Assembly: GCA_964459305.1 (NCBI GenBank)
Contig: CAYWNA010000035.1
Location: 6,059 to 70,058 of the forward strand
Direction: 5' to 3'
Source of the DNA: CAYWNA01 sp964459305
Lineage (GTDB): Bacteria > Planctomycetota > Planctomycetia > Pirellulales > Pirellulaceae
DNA: 64,000 nucleotides
Shown: positions 44,901-53,212 of the stretch, in pieces
How positions within the stretch are numbered: the first letter of the stretch is position 1
Layout: every line of letters starts with the position of its first letter
Translations under genes and position numbers: made by a program
The notes under the pieces: generated by a model
Told to the model about the DNA's origin: nothing
Seen by the model: the letters and a program-made list of their open reading frames with translations, nothing else
The model's database searches: none

Positions 44901-45235
44901 ACACCGTCGAACGTGTCTACCGTTACTTGCCCGGACAGGCCGAGCGATCGGACGTGCTCTCGTGCTGTGTCCACCTTTGCCGGAACCGTGTCGAGTCCAT
45001 GAACGACATAGCCGCGGCCGCCACACAGACCTGCGGTCAGTCGGCCGTCGCCACAGCCAACATGGACGACTAGGCCACCCTTGACGCCGGAAGCGTCGAG
45101 GATGTCTCGAGCCGGTGTCTCGGCCGCAGCGGCAAGCCCAGTAGTCAACAATAGGAAAACCACTCCCACAACAACTCGCTTCAAGTTTCCAGTCCGCTTC
45201 AAGTCGTTTCGGAAACCAATTGATAAAATCGCCAT
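41978..45235 (-). CDS. SAM-methyltransferase-like domain fused to a PQQ-type beta-propeller, secreted
   Basis: 1085 residues from ATG 45235 (MAILSIGFRNDLKRTGNLKR); the longer frame would overlap the VapC-type gene. A hydrophobic segment (VVVGVVFLLLTTGLAAAAET) is a signal peptide. Directly after it comes a class I methyltransferase-like fold: VVHVGCGDGRLTAGLCGGRG (motif I, about residues 57-65), DTVPAKVDTAREHVRSLG and EEEILRVLAPGGVALFLN. Then a long quinoprotein-type propeller runs from about 175 to the end, with blade motifs such as RWALIARDAFNGIELWKRPL, AIHADSGKILWEKC, VVCLDKTTGKMIWRS, VYALRYADGQLAWRY and VDEHALYVLDAETGRLLQRF. A methyltransferase-like domain exported with a propeller is odd, because SAM is cytoplasmic; it may be a non-catalytic relic. 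A paralogue with other domain order lies at 59290. Confidence 0.8.
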   Translation of the reverse strand: MAILSIGFRNDLKRTGNLKRVVVGVVFLLLTTGLAAAAETPARDILDASGVKGGLVVHVGCGDGRLTAGLCGGRGYVVHGLDTVPAKVDTAREHVRSLGLSGQVTVDTFDGVHLPYIDNMVNLVVAGGECQVAEEEILRVLAPGGVALFLNRQSEIGNRKLAKLVPPEIDDWTHFLHGPDGHVMSNDSVVAPPYHIQWIGAPKQAKSHTHLTTVNVMVSGGGRLFYIADESLTALPESLPSRWALIARDAFNGIELWKRPLSSWQPSYVADRNSYPADLHRRLVAADDVAFATLSIFGPVSALDAGTGETIRTYPRTEKTEDIVHEDGVLYLSINMADRSEIDRLKMAYRHVEPQQKRIMAIHADSGKILWEKCDTDTDGLMPMTLAVKGKRLYFQNPENVVCLDKTTGKMIWRSARPSEYFRPGWSSPTLVAFEDVVISADRQSGPGQKIGKDKYAAGGFSTGDLVAFAAENGERLWSAPCAEGCRAPTDVFSLDNKLWFGKSLERRTHEYRQIHNLRTGEVLTETPLAEKFPNWHHHRCYRDKATCNYILGSRTGVEFIDLKTGEVALHNWIRGNCKFGVLPCNGLLYIPPEQCGCYIESKLTGFHALAPKRRKAESKERRAEERLEKGPAYEAAIQHPTSSIQHPESWPTFRGDNSRSGCASTNVPTDLKQAWRLKLGGRLTQPVVADGRVFVASVDEHALYVLDAETGRLLQRFEVGGRIDSPPTIAQGLAVFGCRDGWVYALRYADGQLAWRYRAAPRDEKLVDNGRVESVWPVHGSVLIQDDTVYFAAGRSSYVDGGVRMGKLDLVTGQPLLNKTFYSRDPETGDSVNLYEPFPAANRLQRMEMPGVLPDILSSDGNRIWMRAVTFDSELEIQQEFPAHLFSSMGFLDDSWWELSYWIYGEHMFGGRAGIARAIGLYPTARIMVCDKEKTYGYQEGYETISKPALVAASKHPAKKDIKGEGRYRHVQHDWSQVVPLHAYGLVLAGDILFVAGPPKVDTSNTREVLKTLATDDYDLPPVLKDATETFAGAKGGRLCAVNKRDGAKLMETTLPSIPVFDGLIAANGQLYISTQDGAVVSMR

Positions 45236-45248
45236 CGTCTCTCTTTCG

Positions 45249-45674
45249 CTACGACAACCAGTCTTCCACTCGAAGACCAGGAACCTTGCCAAAATCGTTT
45301 GTGTTTCGACTCAACAGCGTCCCGTTGTTCGCCAAGGCAATGCTGGCGATTTTCAGATCCATGGTTCCCACCCTTATCCTTGCCTGCTTAAGCTCGTCGA
45401 ACTCGTCCGCGGCGGCGATGTTCCATTCAAGAACGTTCCACGTGGCAAAGAAACGGAAGAGTTGCCGCAATTTCGCGTACGCGTTGATCTGACGGCGTGG
45501 ATCGTGGATTCGGCGAATGGCGGCCATCCAGCCCCGCATGATCTCTTCCACGGTGACGATCGTCGTGGCGTATGGCTCGGTTGCACGATCGAGCCGTTCC
45601 TTCAAACGATGCGCCTCGCCCGAAGTTCCCTTCTGGTACTCGACCAAATGGTCAGTGTCGAGGATCAACATCAT
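45249..45674 (-). CDS. VapC-type PIN-domain ribonuclease
   Basis: 141 residues beginning MMLILDTDHLVEYQKGTSGE. The first catalytic Asp (DTDHL, Asp6), the VTVEEIMRG helix with its Glu, and the later MDLKIASIALANNGTLLSRN segment with Asp and the final 'N..DF..V.GL' (NTNDFGKVPGLRVEDWLS) make a complete PIN domain of the VapC/FitB type. Such toxins cut tRNA or mRNA in a metal-dependent way. The start overlaps the stop of the small coiled-coil gene upstream (ATGA), the usual antitoxin-toxin arrangement. The gene following it in the same direction, the propeller fusion, begins 13 bases after its stop. Complete and apparently functional. Confidence 0.87.
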   Translation of the reverse strand: MMLILDTDHLVEYQKGTSGEAHRLKERLDRATEPYATTIVTVEEIMRGWMAAIRRIHDPRRQINAYAKLRQLFRFFATWNVLEWNIAAADEFDELKQARIRVGTMDLKIASIALANNGTLLSRNTNDFGKVPGLRVEDWLS

Positions 45675-45877
45675 TCATCCCCGGAGTTGGCCTGATTCCG
45701 GTACTCGCGACCAAGCTCGACGATTTCGTTGAACTCCGGATCGTCGCCAAACATGCCGAATGTCTCGGCCACGCCCTGCATGGGTCGCAGTGGCCTTAGC
45801 TCACGGCGAAGTTCAGCGACCTGTCGCTCCAAATCGTCGATCCTTCGCTCCAACTGCTCCAACGTCATCGCCATCAC
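45671..45877 (-). CDS. Small coiled-coil protein, probable antitoxin for the VapC-type toxin
   Basis: 68 residues. The N-terminal half is a strong heptad coiled coil (LEQLERRIDDLERQVAELRR). The C-terminal half is acidic (FGDDPEFNEIVELGREYRNQ), the kind of extended tail that wraps a PIN toxin. Its stop overlaps the toxin's start by four bases. It lacks the AbrB, ribbon-helix-helix and Phd folds normally found in VapB antitoxins, so it may belong to an unassigned antitoxin group. A 7-bp-arm palindrome lies 74 bp upstream. The assignment as an antitoxin rests on context only. Confidence 0.65.
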   Translation of the reverse strand: MMAMTLEQLERRIDDLERQVAELRRELRPLRPMQGVAETFGMFGDDPEFNEIVELGREYRNQANSGDE

Positions 45878-45950
45878 CTTTTATTAGCTCGAACTCGCGG
45901 TCCAATTCCCGAATTGCGCCAACGATCGCAAGACTGCGCAAAACATTATC

Positions 45951-45966
45951 CTACAAGCACTTGTAG
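45951..45966. promoter_or_regulatory. Possible operator palindrome upstream of the TA pair
   Basis: CTACAAG-CA-CTTGTAG, a perfect 7-bp inverted repeat, lies 74 bp upstream of the antitoxin start and about 245 bp upstream of the sulfatase on the other strand. TA operons are commonly autoregulated at such sites. No protein evidence. The rest of the 333-bp gap 45878-46210 holds nothing recognisable. Confidence 0.35.
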
Positions 45967-46210
45967 GCGTCCAGCCGGTACCCTTACGGATGACCGCTAT
46001 CGTCCTCTACGCCCGCGTCATCCTCTACGACGACGGTCACCGCGCGGCGGCGTAACCAAGCGTGGCGTTGCGACGAATTTCGGCCGAAGTAGAATGGCAC
46101 GAGACGTCCCAGGGGGAAACTCAAGCATCTTCCGGGGTCTTTTGCCCACGTGGGGATTCCGGTCAGTAACGACCCGTGGCGGAGCGCCACTCAGCCAATG
46201 GACCTATCAC

Positions 46211-48043
46211 ATGAACCGATTCTTCTGTGCCTTGCTTGTCTTGTTTCTGATCTACCCCTGTAACGCTCCCGCGAGGGCTGCGGACAGGCTGAACCTTCTA
46301 TTGATCACCGTGGACGACATGAGCGCTGACTCGATGGGTGCGTTCGGCTGCAAGCTGCCTAATACGACACCAAACATGGACCGCCTGGCCAAGGAAGGGC
46401 TGCGATTCACGCAGGCACACGTCCAGGTAGGAAACTGTATGCCGTCGCGGAATGTGATGTGGTCCGGCCGCTACCCGCACAACAACGGCGTCGAAGGCTT
46501 CTACCAAGTGAAAGACCCCGGCTATCCGGTGCTGGTGGACCTGATGAAGGATGCCGGCTACTTCACGGCCATTCGCCACAAGGTATCACACTCGACGCCC
46601 TACCATCCCTACGCCTGGGACATGGTCCTCGACACGTTGCCCGACGGTACGAAGGCACACGTCAAGGACCCGGTGTCCTATGGCGTTTCCACCACGAGAG
46701 GCATCGACGCGGCGAAGGCGGAGGGCAAGCCGTTCTGTCTGATGATCAACATCGCCGATCCGCACAAGCCGTTTCACGCGCAGGGCCGAACCGGTGAGAC
46801 CATCCCCGATCCGCACACGCCGTCCCGCGTTCTTGCGGCCGACGAGCCGCCGACGCCTGGTTTCTTGTTCGACGATCCGGTGGTGTCGAAAGAGCTGGCC
46901 CACTACTACTCGTCGGTGCGGCGGGCCGATGACGGCGTGGGGCATATCCTGCAATCGCTTCAAGATTCAGGCGAGGCCGACAACACGTTGGTGATGTTCC
47001 TTTCCGATCATGGGATGCCGTTGCCATTTGCCAAGACGCAACTCTACCATCACAGCACACACACACCGCTCATTGTCCGCTGGCCGGGCATCACAAAGGC
47101 CGAATCCGTGGACGACGAGCACATGGTCTCGGCGGTGGATTTCTTGCCCACGCTGTTGGATGTTGTTGGTGTGGCGCATCCCGACGGCATCGACGGACGA
47201 TCCTTCGCATCGCTGCTGAAGGGAGAGAAACAGGATGGCCGCGAAATGGTGATCAAGGAATACAACGAGAATGCGGGCGGCTCGCGCGATCCCATGCGAG
47301 CCGTGCAAACAAAACGGCTCCTCTATTTATTCAACCCGTGGTCCAACGGCGAGCGGGTCATGGCCACGGCGACCACGGGCACGCCAACATACCGTCGCAT
47401 GGCGGTACTGGCCGAGTCGGACGAGACCATTGCCGCTCGTCACGACCTGTACCAGCACCGCGTGGTCGAGGAGTTGTACGACGTGGAAGACGATCCCAAT
47501 TGCCTGGTGAACCTGATCGACGAACCTGCCCATCAGCAGGAGCTTGCAGGCCTGCGAGAAGCACTCGAAGCGTGGATGGTCGAGACAGGGGACCACATGC
47601 TGGGGGTTTTCCGCAAACGAGACGACCCGGCAGCGCGTGAGGAGTACGTACAGCAGAAGGAGCGAGAGGCAGACGAGCGGCGTGGCCAGAAGCGCAAAGC
47701 GAAAAGGCGGCCGGCCAATGCCCGATCAAAGAAACGAACCGACTTGATCGCGCTCGAGATGCCCGAATCCATTTCCGCTGGAACACCGGTCACAGTGAAA
47801 GTGCGTCACAAACTGGAGGCGGACTTGGGCGAGCAACTTGTCCACGTGACTTTGAAAGCCGGCCCGGAAGCCAAACGCGTGGATCGCAAAGTCGTGAAGG
47901 TCTCCGGCGAAGGGGTCATCGACGTGACCTTTGATGTTCCCGCAACCGTACCTGGCAACGTCGTCCAATTCGCAGCGTTCATCGGGGAGGATTACCCCAG
48001 CCACAAGCAACACCTCCACACCGAGCCCGTACCGGTGCGCTAG
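46211..48043 (+). CDS. Secreted sulfatase with basic linker and C-terminal beta-domain
   Basis: 610 residues from ATG 46211 (MNRFFCALLVLFLIYPCNAP); the frame is open back to 45914, but that extension is Arg-rich noise ahead of the signal peptide. Mature sequence RLNLLLITVDDMSADSMGAF carries the metal-binding Asp35-Asp36. The modification motif is C76-M-P-S-R80 (VQVGNCMPSRNVMWSG), a form that can be converted to formylglycine. Later conserved blocks include VMFLSDHGMPLPFAKTQLYH and STHTPLIVRWPG. Residues from about 460 to 505 are a highly charged linker (QQKEREADERRGQKRKAKRR), followed by a small beta-domain (about 510-610; ISAGTPVTVKVRHKLEADLG) that may bind a surface or sugar. Substrate is unknown. 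Near-complete sulfatase core length. Confidence 0.92.
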   Translation: MNRFFCALLVLFLIYPCNAPARAADRLNLLLITVDDMSADSMGAFGCKLPNTTPNMDRLAKEGLRFTQAHVQVGNCMPSRNVMWSGRYPHNNGVEGFYQVKDPGYPVLVDLMKDAGYFTAIRHKVSHSTPYHPYAWDMVLDTLPDGTKAHVKDPVSYGVSTTRGIDAAKAEGKPFCLMINIADPHKPFHAQGRTGETIPDPHTPSRVLAADEPPTPGFLFDDPVVSKELAHYYSSVRRADDGVGHILQSLQDSGEADNTLVMFLSDHGMPLPFAKTQLYHHSTHTPLIVRWPGITKAESVDDEHMVSAVDFLPTLLDVVGVAHPDGIDGRSFASLLKGEKQDGREMVIKEYNENAGGSRDPMRAVQTKRLLYLFNPWSNGERVMATATTGTPTYRRMAVLAESDETIAARHDLYQHRVVEELYDVEDDPNCLVNLIDEPAHQQELAGLREALEAWMVETGDHMLGVFRKRDDPAAREEYVQQKEREADERRGQKRKAKRRPANARSKKRTDLIALEMPESISAGTPVTVKVRHKLEADLGEQLVHVTLKAGPEAKRVDRKVVKVSGEGVIDVTFDVPATVPGNVVQFAAFIGEDYPSHKQHLHTEPVPVR

Positions 48044-48084
48044 TCTAACCGCGGGGTTTGACCGTCGTTTCGTGTGAGTAACGT

Positions 48085-48472
48085 CATCGGCGACGTACGG
48101 CGGTGGAAACGAGCCGTGCGTATCGCAATAGTTCAGCAGTGCTAGGGAGATGTTCTTGAGGTTGTTGTTGCACGAAGAACGTACGGGCCTGTGCTGCAGG
48201 ATGTGTAGGACCGGCATGAGCAGGCAAGAGGAGAAAAAGAGCAAAGCGATGGGTGCCAATATCTCCCACAACTTCCTTCGCCACACTCCCGCGACAAAGG
48301 CCAGGGCCAGCAGCACGAACCAGCAGTACACCACACCGACACGGCCGAACTGCGAGCAGAGCCCAACCACGACACAGAACAGCAGGATCGTGCCCAGCAA
48401 CGCCTTCAAGCCAAACTGGAACGGAGGCGACCGCTCAGGCTTTGAACATCCATTGGGACGATCGCGAGTCAT
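48085..48472 (-). pseudogene. DUF1559-like membrane protein, 3' end lost
   Basis: From ATG 48472 the protein reads FQFGLKALLGTILLFCVVVG (the 'F.LK.LL' lead and first helix), two more hydrophobic helices, then RSSCNNNLKNISLALLNYCD, THGSFPPPYVADD. The 'C.NNLKQI.LAL.NY...HG.FPPAY..D' string is the conserved opening of the DUF1559 pilin-like family that is abundant in planctomycetes. After VADD the similarity ends, and the frame runs on into the antisense of the sulfatase, where DUF1559 should continue with 'GKPMHSWR..ILPY'. The gene was cut about here. The ORF down to 47726 should not be read as a real C-terminus. Confidence 0.7.
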
Positions 48473-48666
48473 CGAAAACGCTCTTCATTGGTAAAGCGAC
48501 CGGCCGCCAGACGCACCGATACCCAACGGAAACGCAATCATTATCCACGCGCGTAGTAGTGCATTGTTCATGACGCCAACCTTTTTTTGATCATCCGTTA
48601 TGATACACTAGACTGTGGTTGCATGGCACAAAAGATCTCGCATTCTCTGGCAATGAGGTGTTGCCC

Positions 48667-49077
48667 ATGTCATCGGAAACCTTGACACTGGACATTCCTG
48701 GCCCGCTCTACGAGCAACTCAAGCAACGAGCCGAGCAGACGCAGCGGTCTGTTGCGGAGGAGACCCTGGAGGTGCTGGCGACGGCTGTGCCGCCGGACGG
48801 GGCTTTACCGGCAGATCTTTCGGAAGCGGCCGAGTCGTTGAAACTGCTGGATGACGCGGCCCTATGGGAAAATACTCGGGAGCGGCTTCCGGATGATGTA
48901 AGCGCCCAGTTGGAAGCACTTCACCACAAGAGACAGCGAGAGGGCTTGACAGAGGTCGAGTCCCGAAAGCTGGCCGAGTTGGTACGCCAGTACGAACGGC
49001 AGATGTTGCTGCGGGCTAAGGCGGTAGCGTTGCTGAGAGAGCGCGGACACGATGTCAGCGGACTGGTCACGTCATGA
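48667..49077 (+). CDS. Antitoxin-like helical protein, apparently orphaned
   Basis: 136 residues from ATG 48667 (MSSETLTLDIPGPLYEQLKQ), with GAGGTG 8 bases upstream. The N-terminus (LTLDIPGPLYEQLKQRAEQT, QRSVAEETLEVL) matches ribbon-helix-helix-style small proteins found in cyanobacteria and planctomycetes as the first gene of a pair with an HNH or PIN partner. A helical body follows. Immediately after its stop overlap (CATGAGC) a new frame starts ATG AGC TGG CGC then TGA, a four-codon stub, so the partner gene seems to be lost. It is otherwise intact. Function not established. Confidence 0.6.
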   Translation: MSSETLTLDIPGPLYEQLKQRAEQTQRSVAEETLEVLATAVPPDGALPADLSEAAESLKLLDDAALWENTRERLPDDVSAQLEALHHKRQREGLTEVESRKLAELVRQYERQMLLRAKAVALLRERGHDVSGLVTS

Positions 49078-49301
49078 GCTGGCGCTGAATTGAACCGTCC
49101 TTCTTTGGTCAAGGCGAGGCAACTGTGGGCCGCAGTCGGTTGGCATCCTCCTGGGGATTGACCTGGCTTTTCGATTGACCGCCTCATGAGACTGGATCAT
49201 TCAACATCTCTTCCGTCGCAATCATTTCTCCGGTTTTGTTGACTCGCAGTGTCTCGACTCGTCATAATGCTCCGCATGATCATCATTTGGAGGAGGAGGT
49301 T

Positions 49302-52300
49302 ATGAACATGAGCCCGGGTGAAGTTGAGAACAGGACGTGGATATTGGCAGCGGTTGTCGGCATTGTTGTCGGCGCGGGTGCCGTGGAGCGATGCGCGGCT
49401 GATGCACCGGCCGGCCAATCAGAATCGCTCGCGGGCCTGCTCGATGCGCCGCTGCTTTTTGCCAAGCGGCATTCGTATGTGGGCATTCATATCTACGACA
49501 CGTTCTACAAATGGAAGCCGGGTGGTGGGATCTACGTGATCGAGAATCCCAGCGACCCGCCGGAGAAGCGCAGGATCCGGGCCGTGATCGATCCGACGAC
49601 CCCGGAGACGCTCGGTGAAGGCATTTACAGTGATCCTGAGCTCTCGTGGGATGCGAAGCGACTGCTGTTCTGCTTTAAGGGCGAAGCCCTGGGTTCGACC
49701 AGCATCTACGAAATCGGCATCGACGGCTCGGGCTTGCGGCGGCTGACCGACCCACGTTCTTTCTGCTCGGACTATCGCGGTTCGCATGGCGGTGTGCACG
49801 ATGTAAGTCCCGCCTATTTGCCCGACGGCCGAATTGTCTTCACTGCGACCCGGAAACATGGTTTGGTGCCCTGCGCCAACGAAGGGGTCGATATTCTGCA
49901 CATGATGAACGCCGATGGCACGGACATCCATACGGTTTCGGTCAACAACGTCAATGAATTCGATCCTTGCGTCCTGCCCGATGGGCGGATCCTTCAAGGC
50001 CGCTGGGAGTACGTCGACAAGACGGCTCTGACGCAGCAGAGCCTTTGGACGATCTTCCCGGATGGCACGAATGAGACGGCGTTGTTTGCCAACAACATGG
50101 TCCACCCGGAGGCAACGCTGGACGCCCGGCCGGTACCCGGTTCGCCGCATCTGATTGCCACTTCGTTCACTCGGCACAATGCGCCGCCGCGAGGAACAAT
50201 CGCAATGATCGATACGCGATTGGGCAAGAACAGCCCGGGCGCCATCACCAACTTCGAGTCTCCCGACGATCCGACGTTTGATCGGGGCGACTCGTGCGAC
50301 CCCTGGCCGCTATCGGGAGATGTGATTCTCTTCAGTGGCAGGCCCGCGGGTCAGCAGTTCAACGCCATCGAGCTCATGGATCGGCATGGCCGGCGCGAAG
50401 TGTTTCATGCCGAACCGGATATCTGTTGTCATTCGCCCATGCTGGTCAAGCCCAGGCCGCGGCCGCCGATCATCCCCGCGGGCACGCGCCCAGAAACCCA
50501 GACGGGCCGGTTGTACGTCCAGGACGTGTACGACGGCCTGACGGGTGTGGAGCGTGGCGAGGTGAAATGGCTGCGCGTCATCGAAGAAACGTCGCGCACC
50601 AGCGCCACACCGGGCGGAGCGATGAACCAGACGTTTCTGGTCAGCGCCATTTTGGCCTTCAGCGTAAAAAACTACCTGGGGATCGTTCCCGTCGAGCCGG
50701 ATGGTTCGGCCTATTTCGAGGTTCCGTCCGGAAGGGCTTTGTATCTCCAGGCTCTTGACGGCGAAGGACGGTTGGTTCAGAGCATGCGGACGTTTGTCCA
50801 GGCCGCGCCGGGGGTAACTCGCTCATGTATCGGCTGTCATGAACACAAATACCATACGCCGGCCAACGCGGGAGACAAGATGGCGGTTTCGCGCAATCCG
50901 GTTCGCCTCAAGCCGGAATCGTGGGGCAATGGGTTTGTCGACTATCCCACCATGATTCAGCCGATATTGGACAAGCACTGCGTCCGTTGCCATGGGGGCG
51001 AAGAAGGTATCGCCGCAGGGATGGATCTTTCCGGCGGTTGGACCGAGTATTTCAACATCAGCTACGAGAACTTCGTCACTCGACGGGAGACCCAGCTGAC
51101 CGCCTACTGGATCTCTGGAATCGACTGCATGAACGGCACTTCGCGATGGTCCGCTCAGATCTTTCCGCCTCGATCGCATGGTTCCGGCGCTGCGCCGCTG
51201 GCCGAAGTACTGGTCAGCGGCCACGACGGGCACATCCCGGACCTTTCACGCCGCGAACGCGATCTGATCATGGCTTGGATCGATACCAACGGCCTCTACC
51301 ATGGAACATGGGACTACTCGGATCACGGTTGTCGAATCCAAGCGTGGACCGATGTCCAGAACGCCCTGATCGGGAAAATGCATGCGGCTGGATGTGTACG
51401 GTGCCATGCACACAACGGGCAAGTTGCGCGGTTCGAGAACGACTGGTTCAACCTCGAACGTCCGGAACTGAGCCGGATTCTGCGCGCACCGCTGGCCGAG
51501 GGCACACCAGGCTTGGGCTTGGGACAGTGCCGCGATCAGAAGGTCGATCCGAGCCGTCAGCGCATCCACATTTTGCGCACAGGCAACTATGTCCACGCGG
51601 ACCTGCCGCTGGAGTCCTTCGCACCGCAACCGCTGCCTCCGCCGAACACCGAAGGCGAGCCGGTCGTCACCTTTGCGTCGACCGAAGACCAGCATTATCA
51701 AGCCATGCTGGCCATCATTCGAGATGGACGCCGCAGTGCCCTGGCTGCTCCGCGCTCCGACATGCCCGGGGCGGAAATCAATCCAGGGATCTGCCGAACG
51801 TGCTTGCCTCCGCTGTTGCCCGACACGCCGCCGGATCTTGAGGCGAGCATCGATCGCGAGAGCATTGTCCACTTGTCTTGGGAACGTTCCGCCGAGACGA
51901 TTGGATTGGAGGCCGAGGTGCACCGCGGTGCGCAGCCTGATTTTGCTCCCAGCGATGAGACGCTGCTGGCAACGACCAGCCTGTTTCAACACACCGACGT
52001 GGAAGCCTCGGAAGGTCCGCAGCATTATGCCGTTGTCCTGCTTTCGCCCATGGATCGTAGCGAGCCGGTGCGAACGACCATCATCGTCCCGCCGTTGCCA
52101 GAGCCGCCGACTCCGACAGGTCTTGCGGCCACGCCGGCTCCCGGCCGGGTCGACCTGCGGTGGCAAGAGGACGATGGCATCTCCCTCCGATACCACGTCT
52201 ACCGTGCGCCGGGCGGCAGCAGTGATTTCCAGCGACTGACCGCCGAGCCCACGGCCGAGCTACGGTACTGCGATGTGGGGTCGGCTGCAGGTGCCGAGTT

Positions 52301-52988
52301 CGCTTACACGGTGCGGGCGGTTAATCGGCGCGACATGGAGGGTCCTCCGTCCAGTGCCGTGGTGGCCGCTGCGCTGCCCGAGGTTCGCGAACCAGTATTC
52401 GTCGCCAACTTCACGGAAAACGCAGACGCCGCACTTTACGGTGGCAGCACAGCCAAAGGAACTCCGCACGCGAAGGTCCAAATCGCGGACGCCGCATTGG
52501 ATTTGCGCGGGGGCGGATATGTCACGTTCGGCCATCGGCCTGAGTTCGACTTGGACAGGCGGCTGACGGTCGAGTTCTGGGTGAACTTCACGCAAGAGAC
52601 CCAAATGCCGGTGATCGTCAGTTGTGGCCACTGGCGGCACGCTGGCTGGTTCCTGCAGCGGATCGGAGCCGGATGGCGGTGGCACGTGGGCGGTATCGAC
52701 TGCGACGGCGGCAAACCGGCGCCCGGTCGTTGGACTCAATTGGTGGGGACTTTCGACGGACGCGACACGCGGCTGTACCAGGACGGTCATCAGGTGGCTC
52801 AGAAAGCCGGCGCGGCCAACCCATTGCCTTGGAGCGGCCCGCTTCACGTGGGGCAATACAGCGGAGGACCGTCTGCACCCTACCAAGTCAACGGTTGGAT
52901 CTCCGGCGTGAAAATATACAACCGCACCATGACCGCCGAGGACGTGGCAACCGCATTTCAAAACAAACCTGCGCCAAGCGAGCTTTAG
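49302..52988 (+). CDS. HzsA-related c-type cytochrome protein with Fn3-like and LamG-like C-terminus
   Basis: 1228 residues from ATG 49302 (MNMSPGEVENRTWILAAVVG), with AGGAGGAGG just upstream. After the signal/anchor segment comes a propeller-like domain (LSWDAKRLLFCFKGEALGST, SPAYLPDGRIVFTATRKHG, EFDPCVLPDGRILQGRWEYV), as in the middle domain of hydrazine synthase alpha. Three CxxCH heme-binding sites follow: 509-513 (CIGCH), 560-564 (CVRCH) and 698-702 (CVRCH). The end holds a fibronectin-III-like domain (about 950-1045, PPTPTGLAATPAPGRVDLRW) and a LamG-like domain (about 1055-1228, LTVEFWVNFTQETQMPVIVS). Proteins of this type are common in non-anammox planctomycetes; they are multiheme, exported and of unknown reaction. 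No HzsB/C genes are adjacent, so hydrazine synthesis is not implied. Confidence 0.85.
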   Translation: MNMSPGEVENRTWILAAVVGIVVGAGAVERCAADAPAGQSESLAGLLDAPLLFAKRHSYVGIHIYDTFYKWKPGGGIYVIENPSDPPEKRRIRAVIDPTTPETLGEGIYSDPELSWDAKRLLFCFKGEALGSTSIYEIGIDGSGLRRLTDPRSFCSDYRGSHGGVHDVSPAYLPDGRIVFTATRKHGLVPCANEGVDILHMMNADGTDIHTVSVNNVNEFDPCVLPDGRILQGRWEYVDKTALTQQSLWTIFPDGTNETALFANNMVHPEATLDARPVPGSPHLIATSFTRHNAPPRGTIAMIDTRLGKNSPGAITNFESPDDPTFDRGDSCDPWPLSGDVILFSGRPAGQQFNAIELMDRHGRREVFHAEPDICCHSPMLVKPRPRPPIIPAGTRPETQTGRLYVQDVYDGLTGVERGEVKWLRVIEETSRTSATPGGAMNQTFLVSAILAFSVKNYLGIVPVEPDGSAYFEVPSGRALYLQALDGEGRLVQSMRTFVQAAPGVTRSCIGCHEHKYHTPANAGDKMAVSRNPVRLKPESWGNGFVDYPTMIQPILDKHCVRCHGGEEGIAAGMDLSGGWTEYFNISYENFVTRRETQLTAYWISGIDCMNGTSRWSAQIFPPRSHGSGAAPLAEVLVSGHDGHIPDLSRRERDLIMAWIDTNGLYHGTWDYSDHGCRIQAWTDVQNALIGKMHAAGCVRCHAHNGQVARFENDWFNLERPELSRILRAPLAEGTPGLGLGQCRDQKVDPSRQRIHILRTGNYVHADLPLESFAPQPLPPPNTEGEPVVTFASTEDQHYQAMLAIIRDGRRSALAAPRSDMPGAEINPGICRTCLPPLLPDTPPDLEASIDRESIVHLSWERSAETIGLEAEVHRGAQPDFAPSDETLLATTSLFQHTDVEASEGPQHYAVVLLSPMDRSEPVRTTIIVPPLPEPPTPTGLAATPAPGRVDLRWQEDDGISLRYHVYRAPGGSSDFQRLTAEPTAELRYCDVGSAAGAEFAYTVRAVNRRDMEGPPSSAVVAAALPEVREPVFVANFTENADAALYGGSTAKGTPHAKVQIADAALDLRGGGYVTFGHRPEFDLDRRLTVEFWVNFTQETQMPVIVSCGHWRHAGWFLQRIGAGWRWHVGGIDCDGGKPAPGRWTQLVGTFDGRDTRLYQDGHQVAQKAGAANPLPWSGPLHVGQYSGGPSAPYQVNGWISGVKIYNRTMTAEDVATAFQNKPAPSEL

Positions 52989-53077
52989 CCCGGACCATGG
53001 TCGTACTGCACGCTTATCCTCAAGACACGGCGGATTGGGTAGTGTTGCACGGATGGCGCGGTGGAGGGTGCATTGGC

Positions 53078-53159
53078 TCGTTTAACCGCAAGCCGGAGGC
53101 GTGCGCGAATGGGCATGGCCAGCGGATTACGCGCACGCCTCCGGCTTGCGGTTAAACGA
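53078..53159 (+). repeat. 30-bp-arm palindrome after the HzsA-related gene
   Basis: Arms 53078-53107 and 53130-53159 are perfectly complementary over 30 bp, loop 22 bases. The arm begins TCGTTTAACCGCAAGCCGGA. It is 89 bp past the stop of the HzsA-related gene and 53 bp from the end of the convergent 182-residue gene, so it may serve as a two-way terminator or be a REP-type repeat. Nothing else is visible in the 224-bp gap. Confidence 0.85.
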
Positions 53160-53212
53160 TATGAAACGCTTCAAGAATCGCGTGGTTGTTCTGTTGGCGT
53201 TTCTATCGCGAG

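Noticed and set aside
47726..48084. C-terminal extension of the DUF1559-like ORF
   Set aside because: It is the antisense of the sulfatase C-terminus; similarity to DUF1559 ends at VADD.
49302..52988. Reading the HzsA-related protein as evidence of anammox
   Set aside because: Only the alpha-like module is present, fused to Fn3/LamG-like domains, with no HzsB/C nearby; such relatives occur in ordinary planctomycetes.
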